Shown: one piece after another, positions 8,431 through 20,497 of the stretch
Layout: each line of letters starts with the position of its first letter
Position numbering within the stretch: position 1 is the stretch's first letter
Assembly: GCF_014224355.1 (NCBI RefSeq)
Contig: NZ_VNWP01000006.1
Location: 1-64,000, forward strand
DNA length: 64,000 nucleotides
Source of the DNA: Synechococcus sp. BSA11S
GTDB lineage: Bacteria; Cyanobacteriota; Cyanobacteriia; PCC-6307; Cyanobiaceae
Direction: 5' to 3'
Position numbers and translations under genes: made by a program
Notes under the pieces: generated by a model
What the model was told of the DNA's origin: nothing
What the model saw: only the letters and a program-made list of their open reading frames with translations
Databases searched by the model: none

Positions 8431-10506
8431 TCAGCCCCGCGCGTCCCGTGCGGCCGCCACTGGGTCGGCGCAGCGCTGCCTGTCGAGGTGGCTGATGTGC
8501 CGCCGTTCGTTGTAGTACAGCTCCTGAAAGCGCAGGGCGTCGCCGTTCAGTTCGGCGAACATCGAATCGATGCGGCTTTCCATGCTCAGGGCGGCGGCGG
8601 CGCTGGCCTCCGCTTCGCTTTCTTCCAGCAACCGGGCGATGCAGCGCTCCAGTGTTTCCAGCCGCTGGGACCCCCAGGCATCGAGCAGATGGCGGCAACG
8701 CTTGAGGCTGCGCTGGCGTTCGAGCACGGCGGTGGTTCCGCGCAGCTGCAACAGCGGTTCAGCGAGGGCCATGCGTTGCAGTTCGCTCGGCTCCAGCAGA
8801 GGCGTCAGCCGGTTCAGCAGCTCGTTTTCCTCCACCAGCAGCCGATCGCCCAGCAGCCGTGGCAGGTCCAGATCGGCCAGGTCGTCGCCAGGATCGTTGC
8901 CCCGGTTGATCGCCTCGAGCCGGCCCACGCCGAGGTTGTCTTCCTCCAGCTCGCTGATGCTCGCCCAGAGAAGACGGTGGTGGGCGATGGCGAAATCCTC
9001 CAGCTCCCGCTGGCGCAGCTCCCGCCGGATCGCGGCGCGGTGACGGCCCGCATGCAGGTAAAGCCGCAGCAGTTCCGCTTCGGCGCGCTCGCGCAGGCCG
9101 ATCTCCCCGGGTTGCTCCCAGCGGCTGGCGCGGCCATGCCAGCGCTCACCCTTCACCTGCTGACGCAGATCTTCCTCCAGTTTCTGCGCCAGCCGCGCCT
9201 GGCCTCCACTCAACCGCTCGGCCACCTGCTGCAGGTAATGGCTGCGCACGGCGCTCTGGGGCAGCTTGCCGAGCAGTTCCACCAGGGAAGCCACCGCCTG
9301 CTGGAACTGGTCGGAGCGGGCCAGATCCCTGCCCTCCAGCACCTGCTCGATCTGCCAGTCGAGCCAGAGGGGCGCCCGCTCCAGCAGGGCGCGGTACTCG
9401 CCGGCCCCGTGCTGCTGGAGGAACTCATCGGGATCCTTGCCGGCGGGCAGGTGCAGCACCCGTAGTTCCAGCTGCCCCTGCAGCGCCTGCTGCTCCACCG
9501 CCCCGATCGCCCGCTGGGCGGCGCGCACGCCGGCGCCATCGGTGTCGAAGTTGAGCACCAGCCGTCGGCTGTCGCAGCAGCGACAGAGCTGGGTGATCTG
9601 CTGGCTGCTCAGGGCCGTGCCCAGGGACGCCACCGCATTGGTGATGCCGGCGGCGTGGAGGGCGATCACATCGAAGTAGCCCTCCACCACCACCGCCTGG
9701 TCGTCCTTGCGGATGGCGTTGCTGGCGCGATCCAGGCCGAACAGGTGCTTGCCCTTCTCGAACACCTCCGTTTCCGGTGAGTTGAGGTATTTCGGCTCGC
9801 CGCCGTCGAGGCTGCGGCCGCCGAAGCCGATCACCCGGCCCTGACGGTCGCGGATCGGCACCATCACCCGGTGGCGGAAGCGGTCGTAGAAGCCGTCGCC
9901 GCCCTTGCGGGGCACCACCAGCCCAGCGGCCTCCAGCAGCTCCGGCGGGAGATTCTCCACCTGGCCGAGGTGCTTGAGCAGTCCGTCCCAGCGCTCGGGC
10001 GCATAGCCCAGATCGAAGGCGTCGATCGTGCCCTCACTCAGGCCCCGCTCAGCGGAGAGGTAGGCCAGGGCGCCGGCCCCTTCGGGGCTGCGCAGCTGGC
10101 TGCGGAACCAGCCGGCCGCCAGGGCGAGGGTGCGCAGCAGCGCTTCGCGACGCGAGAGCTGCCTGCGCAGCCGCTCCTGCTGGGGACCATCCACCGTTTC
10201 CACCGGCAGCTGGTACTTGCGGGCCAGATCCAGCACCACCTCGCTGAAGCTGGTGCGCTGCAGTTCCATCAGGAACTTGATCGCGTTGCCGCCGGCTCCG
10301 CAGGAGAAGCAGTAGTAGAACTGCTTGGCCGGTGACACCGTCATCGACGGCGATGTGTCGTCGTGGAAGGGGCAGATCCCCACGAACTCCCGCCCCTTCT
10401 TCTTGAGCACCACGTGCTCGCCCACCACATCAACGATGTCCGCACGCTCCTTCACCGCTTCGATCGTGCGGGGGTGCAGGCGGGCGTGGGGTTGGGGCTG
10501 GCTCAA
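8431..10506 (-). CDS. dnaG: DNA primase
   Basis: A 691-residue primase that makes RNA primers for the replication fork. The N-terminal zinc-binding domain shows C45-x2-H48 and C66-x2-C69 (ICPFHDD...YYCFSCG). The TOPRIM catalytic core shows E275 in VVVEGYFDVIALHAAG and the acidic pair D321/D323 in LNFDTDGAG. The C-terminal part (after about 440) is the divergent helicase-binding region. The start is a TTG (MSQPQPHARLHP). The gene diverges from the EamA transporter across about 110 bp, which should hold both promoters. Length fits cyanobacterial DnaG. Confidence 0.95.
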   Translation of the reverse strand: MSQPQPHARLHPRTIEAVKERADIVDVVGEHVVLKKKGREFVGICPFHDDTSPSMTVSPAKQFYYCFSCGAGGNAIKFLMELQRTSFSEVVLDLARKYQLPVETVDGPQQERLRRQLSRREALLRTLALAAGWFRSQLRSPEGAGALAYLSAERGLSEGTIDAFDLGYAPERWDGLLKHLGQVENLPPELLEAAGLVVPRKGGDGFYDRFRHRVMVPIRDRQGRVIGFGGRSLDGGEPKYLNSPETEVFEKGKHLFGLDRASNAIRKDDQAVVVEGYFDVIALHAAGITNAVASLGTALSSQQITQLCRCCDSRRLVLNFDTDGAGVRAAQRAIGAVEQQALQGQLELRVLHLPAGKDPDEFLQQHGAGEYRALLERAPLWLDWQIEQVLEGRDLARSDQFQQAVASLVELLGKLPQSAVRSHYLQQVAERLSGGQARLAQKLEEDLRQQVKGERWHGRASRWEQPGEIGLRERAEAELLRLYLHAGRHRAAIRRELRQRELEDFAIAHHRLLWASISELEEDNLGVGRLEAINRGNDPGDDLADLDLPRLLGDRLLVEENELLNRLTPLLEPSELQRMALAEPLLQLRGTTAVLERQRSLKRCRHLLDAWGSQRLETLERCIARLLEESEAEASAAAALSMESRIDSMFAELNGDALRFQELYYNERRHISHLDRQRCADPVAAARDARG

Positions 10507-10615
10507 GGGATGGCGCTACCGCTGGGGTCGCTCAGGCCTCCATTCTGCCCCACCCCACCAGAAGTGGCGTGACCCCGATCACGCTCAACCGCCTGCCTGG
10601 CGGGCCGGCCTGTGG

Positions 10616-11473
10616 ATGCTCGCCAGTGCCCTGGCCTTCAGCCTGATGGGTGTGTGCGTCAAGGCCCTCGGAGGCCGCCTGCCGGTGGCGGAGGTGGTGC
10701 TGGCCCGGGCGGTGGTGAGTCTGCTGATCAGCTGGTGGATGCTGCGGCGCTCAGGGCTCGACGCCTGGGGCCAGAGGCGGGGGCTGCTGGTGGGGCGCGG
10801 CATGCTGGGCACTGCCGGCCTGTACTGCGTCTACCTGGCCCTGACCGGCCTGCCGCTGGCGGTGGCCACGGTGCTGCAGTACCTCCACCCCACCTTCACG
10901 GCCCTGCTGGCCTGGCCGCTGCTGGCCGAGAGGCCGGGCTGGCGGGTCTGGGGGGCGGTGCTGCTGGGCTTTCTGGGGGTGGCTGTGCTGGTCGCGCCCG
11001 GCGGGGGCGGGGCGGCCGCGGGCTCAGCTCTTCCTGCCCTGCCGCTGCTGTTTGCCCTGGCCGGTGCCCTGCTCTCGGCCCTGGCCTACGTGAGTGTGCG
11101 CGCCCTGCGCCGCAGCGAGCATCCCCTGGTGGTGGTGTTCTATTTCCCGCTGATGGCCCTCCCGCTCAGCCTGCCCCTGGTGTTGCTGCAGCCTGTGGCA
11201 CCCACTGGCCCCGAGTACGGCTGGCTTCTGGGGGTGGGGGTGTTCACCCAGCTGGGGCAAGTCGCCCTCACCTATGGCCTGATGGGCATGGCGGCCGCCC
11301 GGGCCACCGCGATCAGCTACGTGCAGGTGCCGTTGGCAGCCCTCTGGGGGGTGTGGTGGTTCCAGGAGGCGGTGCCGGCCCGGGCAGGGCTGTCGGCCCT
11401 GCTGGTGCTGCTGGCCACCCTGCTCAGTCTCCGCGCCAGACCAGTCCCGGCCAGCGGCTCCGCCTCGTCGTGA
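10616..11473 (+). CDS. EamA (DMT-superfamily) transporter
   Basis: About 285 residues with ten membrane segments in two EamA repeats, the first beginning LASALAFSLMGVCVKALGG and the second LLFALAGALLSALAYVSVRAL. This is the drug/metabolite transporter superfamily, which exports amino acids, nucleobases or other small metabolites across the inner membrane; the substrate is not inferable. The ATG at 10616 is the only standard start close to the first membrane helix. The frame is open further upstream, so a slightly longer N-terminus with a rare start is possible. It diverges from dnaG and converges on the glutamate decarboxylase gene. Confidence 0.85.
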   Translation: MLASALAFSLMGVCVKALGGRLPVAEVVLARAVVSLLISWWMLRRSGLDAWGQRRGLLVGRGMLGTAGLYCVYLALTGLPLAVATVLQYLHPTFTALLAWPLLAERPGWRVWGAVLLGFLGVAVLVAPGGGGAAAGSALPALPLLFALAGALLSALAYVSVRALRRSEHPLVVVFYFPLMALPLSLPLVLLQPVAPTGPEYGWLLGVGVFTQLGQVALTYGLMGMAAARATAISYVQVPLAALWGVWWFQEAVPARAGLSALLVLLATLLSLRARPVPASGSASS

Positions 11474-11555
11474 TGGACCGGCTGTAGGCCATGGGCCCTC
11501 CTGCACCAGGACGGAGCGTCCAGGACGGCCGGCACCGGTCGTCATCGCAGCTGTC

Positions 11556-12992
<1,437 letters not shown>

Positions 12993-13110
12993 TGAATGGG
13001 GTGGCGATTCTGCTGCGGAGACTTTATGGCAGGTTCCGATCCGGCGCGGTCATCACCGTTGCTACCGGGCCAGCCTTGATTGGGGGCTTCACGGCCTCCG
13101 CGGGCCCCGC

Positions 13111-13629
13111 TCAGGCCGGACGGTCGCCCGCCAGCGGCAGCGGATCCACCAGCCACTCCTGGTTGAGGCTGTCGCCGGAGGCTCCGGTTGGGCGTGCCAG
13201 CCGCCAGCTCTCGCCCCGCTCCCCACGCAGCAGGTACAGCTCAAAGGGGCTGTCCACCCGATAGGGGTCGTCCGCCAGGCGCCAATCGAACTGACCGGTG
13301 AGGTGCAGGCCCTTGCCCAGCCCGATCGGGATGGTCTCCTGGCGGTCGACGCGGACGCGGCTCACCTGGGGCCGCCGCTCGCTCGGCTCGAGCTCGAGGG
13401 CCTCGGCGATCGACTGCTGGGTGAGCTCGATCTGCAGACCCAGGGCCTGCAGCAGCACCGCCCGGGGGGGCTGGCCCGCCGCCTGGCAGCCGTTCAGTCC
13501 GAGCAGGGCCACCAGCAGGGCCACCAGCAGGGCCACCAGCAGGGCGGCCAGCAGGGGGCGCCGCCAGGGAGGCTGCGGCAGGGTGATGGCCTCAGACCGG
13601 CTGGCAGGGGTTGGCGGACCGGGCAGCAT
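13111..13629 (-). CDS. Putative lipoprotein with repeat-encoded signal helix
   Basis: A 172-residue protein. Residues about 25-48 form a very regular hydrophobic helix (LLAALLVALLVALLVALLG) followed by LNGC, which could be a lipobox, giving a mature lipoprotein starting at the cysteine. The helix is encoded by four 12-base tandem units. The mature part (EALELEPSERRPQVSRVRV...TGQFDWRLADDPYRVDSPFELYLLRGERGESWRLARP) resembles cyanobacterial proteins annotated only as hypothetical. It starts 23 bp from the divergent ruvA, so the two share a promoter region. No enzyme motif seen. Confidence 0.65.
   Translation of the reverse strand: MLPGPPTPASRSEAITLPQPPWRRPLLAALLVALLVALLVALLGLNGCQAAGQPPRAVLLQALGLQIELTQQSIAEALELEPSERRPQVSRVRVDRQETIPIGLGKGLHLTGQFDWRLADDPYRVDSPFELYLLRGERGESWRLARPTGASGDSLNQEWLVDPLPLAGDRPA
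13505..13552 (-). repeat. Four tandem 12-base repeats
   Basis: Plus-strand unit AGGGCCACCAGC repeated three times, then a variant with GCGGCC. On the minus strand it encodes repeated ALLV within the signal helix of the putative lipoprotein. The unit is a multiple of three, so copy-number change would lengthen or shorten the helix without shifting frame. Confidence 0.85.
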
Positions 13630-13652
13630 GGGGCGGATCGTTGGTGGTCTCC

Positions 13653-14315
13653 ATGATCGGCTGGCTGCAAGGCCATGTGGCAGAGCCGTGGCAACAGGGC
13701 AACCGTTGTGGTCTCCTGCTGGCCTGCTCTGGCGTGGGTTACGAGGTGCAGATCACCCGCCGCCACTGGGAGCTGCTGCCCCCGGCAGGCAGTCAGCTCA
13801 GCCTTTACACCCACCAGACGATCCGTGACGACGGCTGGACCCTGTTCGGCTTCGGTGCCCGCCACGAGCGCGATCTGTTCCGCCTGCTGGTGGCCGTGAG
13901 CGGGGTCGGGCCGCAGATGGCCCTGGCCCTGCTGGGCACCATGCCCTGCGAGGAGCTGGTGCGGGCGATCGTTCAGGCCGACCTGCGCCGGCTCTGCAGG
14001 GCGCCTGGGGTGGGCAAGCGCACGGCCGAGCGGCTGGCGGTGGAGCTGCGCGGCAAGCTGGCGGAGAGCTACGGGGCCGCCGCTGGCTTCGACGACGACA
14101 CCCTCGATGGCGCAGGCGGCAGCACAGACGGCGATCCGGGGCCGACCGCCTCCACCCGTGAAGAGCTGCAGATCACCCTCACCGCCCTGGGCTACGAGCC
14201 CCTGGAGATCAGCCGGGCGCTGCGCGGCCTGGGCCGTGACGGCCTTGATCCGGCCCTCGATGCTGACGCCTGGCTGAGCGCCTGTCTGCGCTGGCTCTCC
14301 CGCGAGGACGCCTGA
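13653..14315 (+). CDS. ruvA: Holliday junction branch migration protein RuvA
   Basis: A 220-residue DNA-binding subunit that loads RuvB on four-way junctions. The N-terminal OB fold starts MIGWLQGHV and includes the GVGYEVQI and LFGFG segments. Two helix-hairpin-helix motifs follow: [18 protein letters not shown] and [20 protein letters not shown]. The C-terminal RuvB-binding helical domain is at about 165-218 ([16 protein letters not shown]). The start at MIGWLQG is the family start; an upstream in-frame ATG adds only a non-conserved tail. It is followed by rpsO, as in other picocyanobacteria (from memory). Confidence 0.94.
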   Translation: MIGWLQGHVAEPWQQGNRCGLLLACSGVGYEVQITRRHWELLPPAGSQLSLYTHQTIRDDGWTLFGFGARHERDLFRLLVAVSGVGPQMALALLGTMPCEELVRAIVQADLRRLCRAPGVGKRTAERLAVELRGKLAESYGAAAGFDDDTLDGAGGSTDGDPGPTASTREELQITLTALGYEPLEISRALRGLGRDGLDPALDADAWLSACLRWLSREDA

Positions 14316-14410
14316 GGCTGGAGGCAAGCCGCAGAGATGGTTCGCGGCTTGGTCGCCAGTCCCCTGAGGCGTTAGGTTGTCTGTTTGCACCGTCAGGGCC
14401 CGACGCCGGC

Positions 14411-14680
14411 ATGCCGCTCGATACCACCAAGAAGCAGGAACTGATCAACTCCCACCAGACCCACGGCACCGACACCGGTTCGGTCGAGGTTCAGGTGGCG
14501 ATGCTGAGCGAGCGGGTGACCCAGCTCACCGGCCACCTGCAGAAGAACAAGCACGACTTCTCCTCCCGCCAGGGGCTGCTGAAGATGATCGGTCGCCGCA
14601 AGCGGCTGCTCGGTTATCTGCGCGCCGAGAGCGAGGAGCGCTACAGCCAGCTGATCGCCAAGCTCGGCATCCGGGGCTGA
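14411..14680 (+). CDS. rpsO: 30S ribosomal protein S15
   Basis: An 89-residue protein, the standard S15 length. It contains the conserved core [37 protein letters not shown] and [13 protein letters not shown]. It binds 16S rRNA at the h20/h22 junction during central-domain assembly. Eight bases separate it from the PAM68-family gene, so the two are probably cotranscribed. Confidence 0.97.
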   Translation: MPLDTTKKQELINSHQTHGTDTGSVEVQVAMLSERVTQLTGHLQKNKHDFSSRQGLLKMIGRRKRLLGYLRAESEERYSQLIAKLGIRG

Positions 14681-14688
14681 GTCCAGCC

Positions 14689-15081
14689 ATGGCGGCCAAG
14701 CGCAAGCCCCTGCCGTTTGAGCCGGAGCGCGAGCCCAAGACCACGCCCAGGGGGTCCCAGGTGATCCCGCCGGCCGTGGCCAACCGCATGGCCCGCCGTA
14801 TCGGCGTGGCCACCGGGGTTCCGTCGCTGCTGGGCATGGGCGTGTTCATCGGCAGCTACCTGCTGGTCAGCCGCGGCCTGCTCGACATCCCCCCCGTGGT
14901 CACCCTGGCCAGCTCCGGCGGCCTGTTTCTGCTCGGGGTGCTGGGGCTGAGCTATGGCGTGCTCTCCGCCAGCTGGGAGCAGGCGCCAGGCAGCCTGCTG
15001 GGCACCGAGCAGATCGGCACCAATATCGCCCGCATGAAGGCCTCGATCAAGGCCATCCGTCAGGGCAGCAGCGGCGCCTGA
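14689..15081 (+). CDS. PAM68-family photosystem II assembly protein
   Basis: A 130-residue protein with a basic proline-rich N-terminus (KRKPLPFEPEREPK) and the signature IPPAVANRMARRI before two membrane helices (about 48-66 and 72-92), then an EQAPGSLLGTEQIGTNIARM segment. This matches the PAM68 family, an inner/thylakoid membrane factor needed for early photosystem II assembly and chlorophyll insertion into CP47 (family knowledge). It is closely downstream of rpsO and converges on dnaE, with only 4 bp between the two ends. Confidence 0.88.
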   Translation: MAAKRKPLPFEPEREPKTTPRGSQVIPPAVANRMARRIGVATGVPSLLGMGVFIGSYLLVSRGLLDIPPVVTLASSGGLFLLGVLGLSYGVLSASWEQAPGSLLGTEQIGTNIARMKASIKAIRQGSSGA

Positions 15082-15085
15082 GGGT

Positions 15086-18000
15086 TCAGGCGGTCTGCAG
15101 CACCGAGTGCAGCCTGGCGGTGAAGGCGGCGTCGGTGAGGGTGCTGACCGCGGCGGCCCCATCGCGGACGCAGAATTGATGGCCGAGGCGCACGTAGCGG
15201 GCCTCGCCATGGAGCCGCACCTTCGCCACCACCGGCACCCGCACGCCGGCCTCCTCCTGCTCCGGCCGGTGCCGCACCAGGCATTCCCTCAGGCGGTGCT
15301 GCACGGTGATGTCACTGGCCTGCTCCGCCATCAGCTCCACCAGCAGCACATCGAGGTCGTCGATGGCGCGGCAGTCATCCAGGATCAGCTGCACCCGTTC
15401 GTCGCGCCGGTCCACCGACCCCCAGATCATCAGCCGCGCATCCACCATCAGGTGGTCGCTCAGACGGGCGTAGGTCTTGGGGAACACCACGCACTCGGCG
15501 CTGCCGCTGAGATCCTCGAGCTGCAGCACGGCCATGCGATCCCCCTTGCGGGTGGTCACCTGCCGCACCTCCGGCAACATCGCCACCACGCTGACCCGGG
15601 CCTTGTCGGCCTGCTCCTCCAGCCGCCCCAGGCTGATCGGTGAGAGCATCTGAATCGGCCGCGCCAGCTGCCGCAGGGGGTGATCGGAGAGGTAGAACCC
15701 CACCAGCTCCTTCTCCAGGCGGAGTTTCTCCTTGGGGGGATAGTCGGCCACCGGCGCCGCCTTCGGGGCGGTGCTCTGATCAGCCTGGGCTGAAGTGACG
15801 CCGGCCATCAGGTCGAACAGGTTGCCTTGCCCGCTGGCGCGATCCCTGGCGCGGGAGCTGGCCCAATCCAGCACCAGATCGAGGTCGGCCATCAACTGGG
15901 CGCGGTTGGCGCTGGGCTCCAGCCCATCAAGGGCACCGCAGTGGATCAGCGATTCCAGCGCCCGTCGGTTCATCAGCGTGGTCGGGATCCGATCGCAGAG
16001 ATCGGCCAGGGAGGCAAAGGGTCCATCCTGGACACGGGCTTCCAGCAACTGGCGAATGGCGCCATCACCGAGGTTGCGAACCGCCGAGAGTCCGAACAGG
16101 ATTCTTTCTCCTTTCGGGGTGAAATCGATGCCGGAGGCATTGAGATCGGGTGGCATCACCTCGATGCCCATCGCCTGGCAATTGGCGATGTAGCGCTGCA
16201 CCTTGTCGGTGCTGCCGGCATTGACCGTGAGCAGAGCGGCCATGTAGGCCACCGGGTAATGGGCCTTGAGGTACGCCGTCTGGTAGGTGACAGCGCCGTA
16301 GGCGGTGGAGTGGCTCTTGTTGAAGCAGTATTCGGCGAACAGCACCATCTGCTCAAACAGACCTTCCGCCACCCGCTGCTCCACGCCCCGCTGGGTGGCC
16401 CCCTGCACGAACAGGCTCTGGTGCTTCTCCATCTCACTTTTCTTCTTCTTGCCCATCGCCCGCCGCAGCAGGTCGGCTTCACCGAGGGAATAGCCGGCCA
16501 GATCCTGGGCGATGCGCATGATCTGCTCCTGGTAGACCATGATCCCGTAGGTCTCCTTCAGGATCGGCTCCAGGCCAGGACAGGCGAAATCAATCGCTTC
16601 GCGGCCATGCTTTCGGTTGATGAATTTCGGGATCAGACCGGCATCGAGCGGACCCGGCCGGTAGAGGGCCAGGATCGAGGAGATGTCCTCCAGCGACGAC
16701 GGTCTGAGATCCCGCACGATCTGACGCATGCCGCTGGATTCGAGCTGGAAGATGCCCTCCAGATCGCCGCGGGCCAGCAGGGCGAAGGTGTCCGCGTCGC
16801 TGGGGGGAAGATCATCGGGATCGAGGCGCTCACCGCTGCTCTGCTCCACCAGATCGAGGGTCTTGTCGATCATGGTGAGGTTCTTGAGGCCGAGGAAGTC
16901 CATCTTCAGCAGCCCCATCGCCTCCACGTCCTCCATGAAGTACTGGGTGATCACCTGACCGTCGTTGTTGCGCTGCAACGGCACCAGCGAATCCAGCGGT
17001 TCAGCCGCGATCACCACGCCGGCGGCATGCACCCCGAAGGTCTTGTTGGTGCCCTCGATGCGGCGGGCCATGTCCACCCAGCGGCGCACCTGGGGGTCGT
17101 TCTCGTATTTCTCGCGGAATTCCGGTGCGGGCGACTCGGGGCCGATCATCTCCGCCAGCTTGGCGGGCTTGCCACGCACGACGGGAATCAATTTGGCCAG
17201 GCGGTCGGCATCGCCGTAGGGAATGTCGAGCACGCGGGCCACATCCTTGAGCACCGCCTTGGAGGTCATCCGGTTGAAGGTGATGATCTGCGCCACCTTG
17301 TCCTCGCCGTAGCGCTGGGTGACGTACTCGATCACCTCGCCGCGGCGCTCAATGCAGAAGTCGGTGTCGATGTCAGGCATCGACTTGCGCTCGGGGTTGA
17401 GGAAACGCTCGAACAGCAGGCCGTTGCTGACCGGATCGATGTTGGTGATCCCGAGGGCATAGGCCACCAGCGAACCGGCGGCGGAGCCCCGTCCCGGCCC
17501 CACCGGGATGCCCTGGTCGCGCGCGAAGCGGATGTAGTCCCACACCACCAGGAAATAGGTGGGGAAGCCCATCTGCTCCATCACCTGCAGCTCGAAGGCC
17601 AGCCGCTCGCCATAGAGCGGATCGATCGGATCAGCGCAGGCCAGCCGCAGCCGTTGGCGCAGGCCGGCCTCGGACACCTCCGCCAGATAACTCACCGCCG
17701 TGTGCCCGTCGGGGATCGGGAAGCGGGGCATCTGCTGGCGGCCGAGGATGTCGTAGGCCTCCACCTTCTCGGCCACCGCCGCGGTGTTGGCGATCGCTTC
17801 GGCCACCACGTCCGGCTCGAGGTGATCGGCGAAGAGGCGGCCCATTTCCGCCTCGCTCTTGATGTATTCGGTGCCGGTGTAGCGCAGCCGTTTCTCGTCG
17901 GTGACGAGCTTGCCGGTGAGCACGCAGAGCAGGGCGTCGTGGGCCTCCACATCGGCGCTGCTGAGGTAGTGGGCGTCGTTGGTGGCGATCAGCTCGATGC

Positions 18001-18598
18001 CCAGCTCCCGGGCGATCCGCACCAGCTCCACGTTCACGATCCGGTCTTCCGGTGAGCCGTGGTCCTGGATCTCGAGGTAGAAGTCGGAGCCGAAACGCTG
18101 CTGGTACCAGCGGGCCACATCCCGGGCGACCTCGGGTCGGCCGCGCAGGATCGCCTGGGGAATCTCACCGCCCAGGCAGGCGGTGGCCAGGATCAGCCCT
18201 TCGCGGTGCTGCTCCAGCAGCTGCTTGTCGATGCAGGCCCGCGAGAAGATGCCCCGGCCGCGCATGCCGCGCAGGTGGCTGAGACTGGTGAGCTTGACCA
18301 GGTTGCGGTAGCCGGTGTCGTTCTTGGCCAGCACCACCAGGTGATAGCGGCGTTCGCCCTTCACCCACGGCTCGTCGATCGAGCCGTTGATCACGTACAT
18401 CTCGTTGCCGATGATCGGCTTGATGCCGGCCCCCTTGCAGAGCTTCAGCAGCTCGATGGCGCCGTACATCACGCCGTGATCGGTGAGGGCCAGGGCCGGC
18501 ATGCCCAGCGCCACGGCCCGCTCGACCATCTGCGGCAGCTGGCTGGCACCGTCCAGCAGGCTGTAATCGCTGTGGTTGTGGAGGGGGACGAAGGCCAA
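15086..18598 (-). CDS. dnaE: DNA polymerase III alpha subunit (uninterrupted)
   Basis: A 1170-residue replicative polymerase. The PHP domain is at 1-210 ([22 protein letters not shown]). The C-family palm carries the catalytic acidic cluster [12 protein letters not shown] and upstream [18 protein letters not shown]. The fingers and the tandem HhH region follow, and the C-terminal OB fold contains [13 protein letters not shown]. In many cyanobacteria dnaE is split by a trans-splicing intein between a Tyr and a CFN sequence. Here [14 protein letters not shown] is continuous around Y757/C758, so no intein or split is present. The TTG start ([12 protein letters not shown]) fits the family start. 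Confidence 0.96.
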   Translation of the reverse strand: MAFVPLHNHSDYSLLDGASQLPQMVERAVALGMPALALTDHGVMYGAIELLKLCKGAGIKPIIGNEMYVINGSIDEPWVKGERRYHLVVLAKNDTGYRNLVKLTSLSHLRGMRGRGIFSRACIDKQLLEQHREGLILATACLGGEIPQAILRGRPEVARDVARWYQQRFGSDFYLEIQDHGSPEDRIVNVELVRIARELGIELIATNDAHYLSSADVEAHDALLCVLTGKLVTDEKRLRYTGTEYIKSEAEMGRLFADHLEPDVVAEAIANTAAVAEKVEAYDILGRQQMPRFPIPDGHTAVSYLAEVSEAGLRQRLRLACADPIDPLYGERLAFELQVMEQMGFPTYFLVVWDYIRFARDQGIPVGPGRGSAAGSLVAYALGITNIDPVSNGLLFERFLNPERKSMPDIDTDFCIERRGEVIEYVTQRYGEDKVAQIITFNRMTSKAVLKDVARVLDIPYGDADRLAKLIPVVRGKPAKLAEMIGPESPAPEFREKYENDPQVRRWVDMARRIEGTNKTFGVHAAGVVIAAEPLDSLVPLQRNNDGQVITQYFMEDVEAMGLLKMDFLGLKNLTMIDKTLDLVEQSSGERLDPDDLPPSDADTFALLARGDLEGIFQLESSGMRQIVRDLRPSSLEDISSILALYRPGPLDAGLIPKFINRKHGREAIDFACPGLEPILKETYGIMVYQEQIMRIAQDLAGYSLGEADLLRRAMGKKKKSEMEKHQSLFVQGATQRGVEQRVAEGLFEQMVLFAEYCFNKSHSTAYGAVTYQTAYLKAHYPVAYMAALLTVNAGSTDKVQRYIANCQAMGIEVMPPDLNASGIDFTPKGERILFGLSAVRNLGDGAIRQLLEARVQDGPFASLADLCDRIPTTLMNRRALESLIHCGALDGLEPSANRAQLMADLDLVLDWASSRARDRASGQGNLFDLMAGVTSAQADQSTAPKAAPVADYPPKEKLRLEKELVGFYLSDHPLRQLARPIQMLSPISLGRLEEQADKARVSVVAMLPEVRQVTTRKGDRMAVLQLEDLSGSAECVVFPKTYARLSDHLMVDARLMIWGSVDRRDERVQLILDDCRAIDDLDVLLVELMAEQASDITVQHRLRECLVRHRPEQEEAGVRVPVVAKVRLHGEARYVRLGHQFCVRDGAAAVSTLTDAAFTARLHSVLQTA

Positions 18599-18676
18599 GG
18601 GCTGAGGCGTCAGACGCCACCACGGGGTGCTGCCACGTTACCGGCCACCAGATGTGGTGTCAGTCAGGCGGCTGGT

Positions 18677-20137
18677 TCAGGGCACCAGGGCTGCGCTGGG
18701 TCTGGTGTCCATCACCCGGGCGGCCTGCTCATAGTGGTGGGCCACCTGCAGCAGGCGCGGCTCCTCGAGCACGCCTGTGATCAGCTGCAGGCCGATCGGC
18801 AGGCCGCCGTCGTCGAAGCCGCAGGGCACGCTGATCGCCGGCAGGCCGGCCATGTTGGCCGGGATGGTGAGCAGATCGGCCAGATACATCGCCAGGGGAT
18901 CCTCGGCGTGGGCTCCGAAGCGGAAGGCTGTGGTGGGGGAGGTGGGAGTGAGCAGCACATCCACTGAGCCGAAGGCCGCATCGAAATCGCGGCGGATCAA
19001 GGTGCGCACCTGTTGGGCCTTTTTGTAGTAGGCATCCACATAGCCGGCTGAGAGGGCATAGGTGCCGATCAGGATGCGTCGCTGCACCTCATCCCCGAAT
19101 CCCTCGGCCCGGCTGCGGGCCGTCATCTCCGCCAGGCTGGCGGCCTGCTCGGAGCGGTAGCCGTACTTCACGCCGTCGTAGCGGGCCAGGTTGGCGGACG
19201 CTTCCGAGGGGGCGATCACGTAGTAGGTGGCGATGCCGTCGTTGAAGCGGGGGCAGCTCACCTCCACCAGCTCGCAGCCGAGGGCCTCCAGCTGGGCGGC
19301 GGCGGCCAGCACCGAGGCCTTCACCTGGGGATCGAGACCCTCGGCCTCAAAGCATTCCTTCACCAGTCCGACCCGCAGGCCCTTCACCGGGGCCTTCAGG
19401 GCGGCGGTGTAGTCGGGAACGGGGGCCTGCAGGCAGGTGCCATCGCGGCGGTCTTCCCCGGCGATCACCTGCAGCAGCTCGGCGGCATCAGCCACGCTGG
19501 TGCTGAATGGCCCCACCTGATCAAGGGAGCTGGCGAAGGCCACCAGACCCCAGCGGCTCACCCGTCCGTAGGTGGGCTTGAGGCCCACCACACCGCAGAA
19601 GGCGGCCGGCTGACGGATCGAGCCGCCCGTGTCGGAGCCCAGGGCGGCGACACATTCGCCGGAGCCCACGGCGGAGGCACTGCCACCGGAGCTGCCACCG
19701 GGCACCCGTTCGGGGTTCCAGGGGTTGCGGCTGGGCCCGAAGGCGGAGGTCTCGGTGGAGCTGCCCATGGCGAACTCATCGAGGTTGGTCTTGCCGATCA
19801 GGATTCCGCCGGCCTGCCACAGCCGTTCGGTGACGGTGGATTCGTAGGGAGGCACGAACTGCTCCAGCATCCGGCTGGAGCAGGTGGTGCGGATGCCTTT
19901 CGTGCAGAGGTTGTCCTTGATCGCCAGGGGCACTCCGGCCAGGGGCGGCAGCGACTCCCCGGCGGCCCGGGCGGCATCGACACGGTCAGCATCGGCGCGG
20001 GCGCGCTCCGTGGTGACCTCCAGGAAGGAATGGAGGGTGCCGTCGACGGCCTCGATCCGGGCCAGATGCTGGTCTGTGAGCTCCCGGGCCGACACCTCGC
20101 CGCGCTCCAGTTGCCCACGCCACTCGGCGATCCCCAT
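18677..20137 (-). CDS. gatA: Asp/Glu-tRNA amidotransferase subunit A
   Basis: A 486-residue amidase-signature enzyme that supplies ammonia from glutamine to Glu-tRNA(Gln) and Asp-tRNA(Asn) in the GatCAB complex. The catalytic triad is visible: K74 in [11 protein letters not shown], cis-Ser S149 in [11 protein letters not shown] and the nucleophile S173 in [16 protein letters not shown]. The length is standard. It lies about 80 bp downstream of the DUF1816 gene region on the same strand and upstream of dnaE. Confidence 0.95.
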   Translation of the reverse strand: MGIAEWRGQLERGEVSARELTDQHLARIEAVDGTLHSFLEVTTERARADADRVDAARAAGESLPPLAGVPLAIKDNLCTKGIRTTCSSRMLEQFVPPYESTVTERLWQAGGILIGKTNLDEFAMGSSTETSAFGPSRNPWNPERVPGGSSGGSASAVGSGECVAALGSDTGGSIRQPAAFCGVVGLKPTYGRVSRWGLVAFASSLDQVGPFSTSVADAAELLQVIAGEDRRDGTCLQAPVPDYTAALKAPVKGLRVGLVKECFEAEGLDPQVKASVLAAAAQLEALGCELVEVSCPRFNDGIATYYVIAPSEASANLARYDGVKYGYRSEQAASLAEMTARSRAEGFGDEVQRRILIGTYALSAGYVDAYYKKAQQVRTLIRRDFDAAFGSVDVLLTPTSPTTAFRFGAHAEDPLAMYLADLLTIPANMAGLPAISVPCGFDDGGLPIGLQLITGVLEEPRLLQVAHHYEQAARVMDTRPSAALVP

Positions 20138-20166
20138 CAGCCCTTGCCTTGCATCGAGCGACGCTA

Positions 20167-20415
20167 TCAGCCAGGCTCAAAGTCTTCGGTGAGGGGTTCG
20201 CCGCGGCGGACCTGCAGCAGTTCGTGTTTGATCGAGCCGGGCTGTTCGCTGCCCACATCGCCGAGAAAAGTGGGCAGGCTCGCCTCGAGATGCTCCTGTC
20301 GCACGAAGGGTCCGAACCAGTAGACGACATGGGGATCGTGGGTTTCCACCCGGGCCCACCAGGCCACCCCAAGACCGTTGGCCAGGCTTCTGAGCAGCCG
20401 AATCAAGGGGTTCAT
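20167..20415 (-). CDS. DUF1816-domain protein
   Basis: About 82 residues from the start [11 protein letters not shown]. It has the DUF1816 features [20 protein letters not shown], a central [16 protein letters not shown] segment and a C-terminal [17 protein letters not shown]. The family is cyanobacteria-specific; some members are fused to or found near phycobilisome linker domains, but no activity is known. A start 14 codons upstream is open but adds a non-conserved tail. It ends 29 bp before gatA on the same strand. Confidence 0.75.
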   Translation of the reverse strand: MNPLIRLLRSLANGLGVAWWARVETHDPHVVYWFGPFVRQEHLEASLPTFLGDVGSEQPGSIKHELLQVRRGEPLTEDFEPG

Positions 20416-20497
20416 CGAACCGTGGCGAACCTGACCATTGTGCCGATCGAAGGGCACCGCTCCCGAGCTGGATCCGGGCCTGCAGACGGCACCACCA

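Noticed and set aside
16305-18055. Long plus-strand frame opposite dnaE
   Set aside because: It is the antisense shadow of dnaE codons in a high-GC genome, rich in His/Gly/Ala without motifs.
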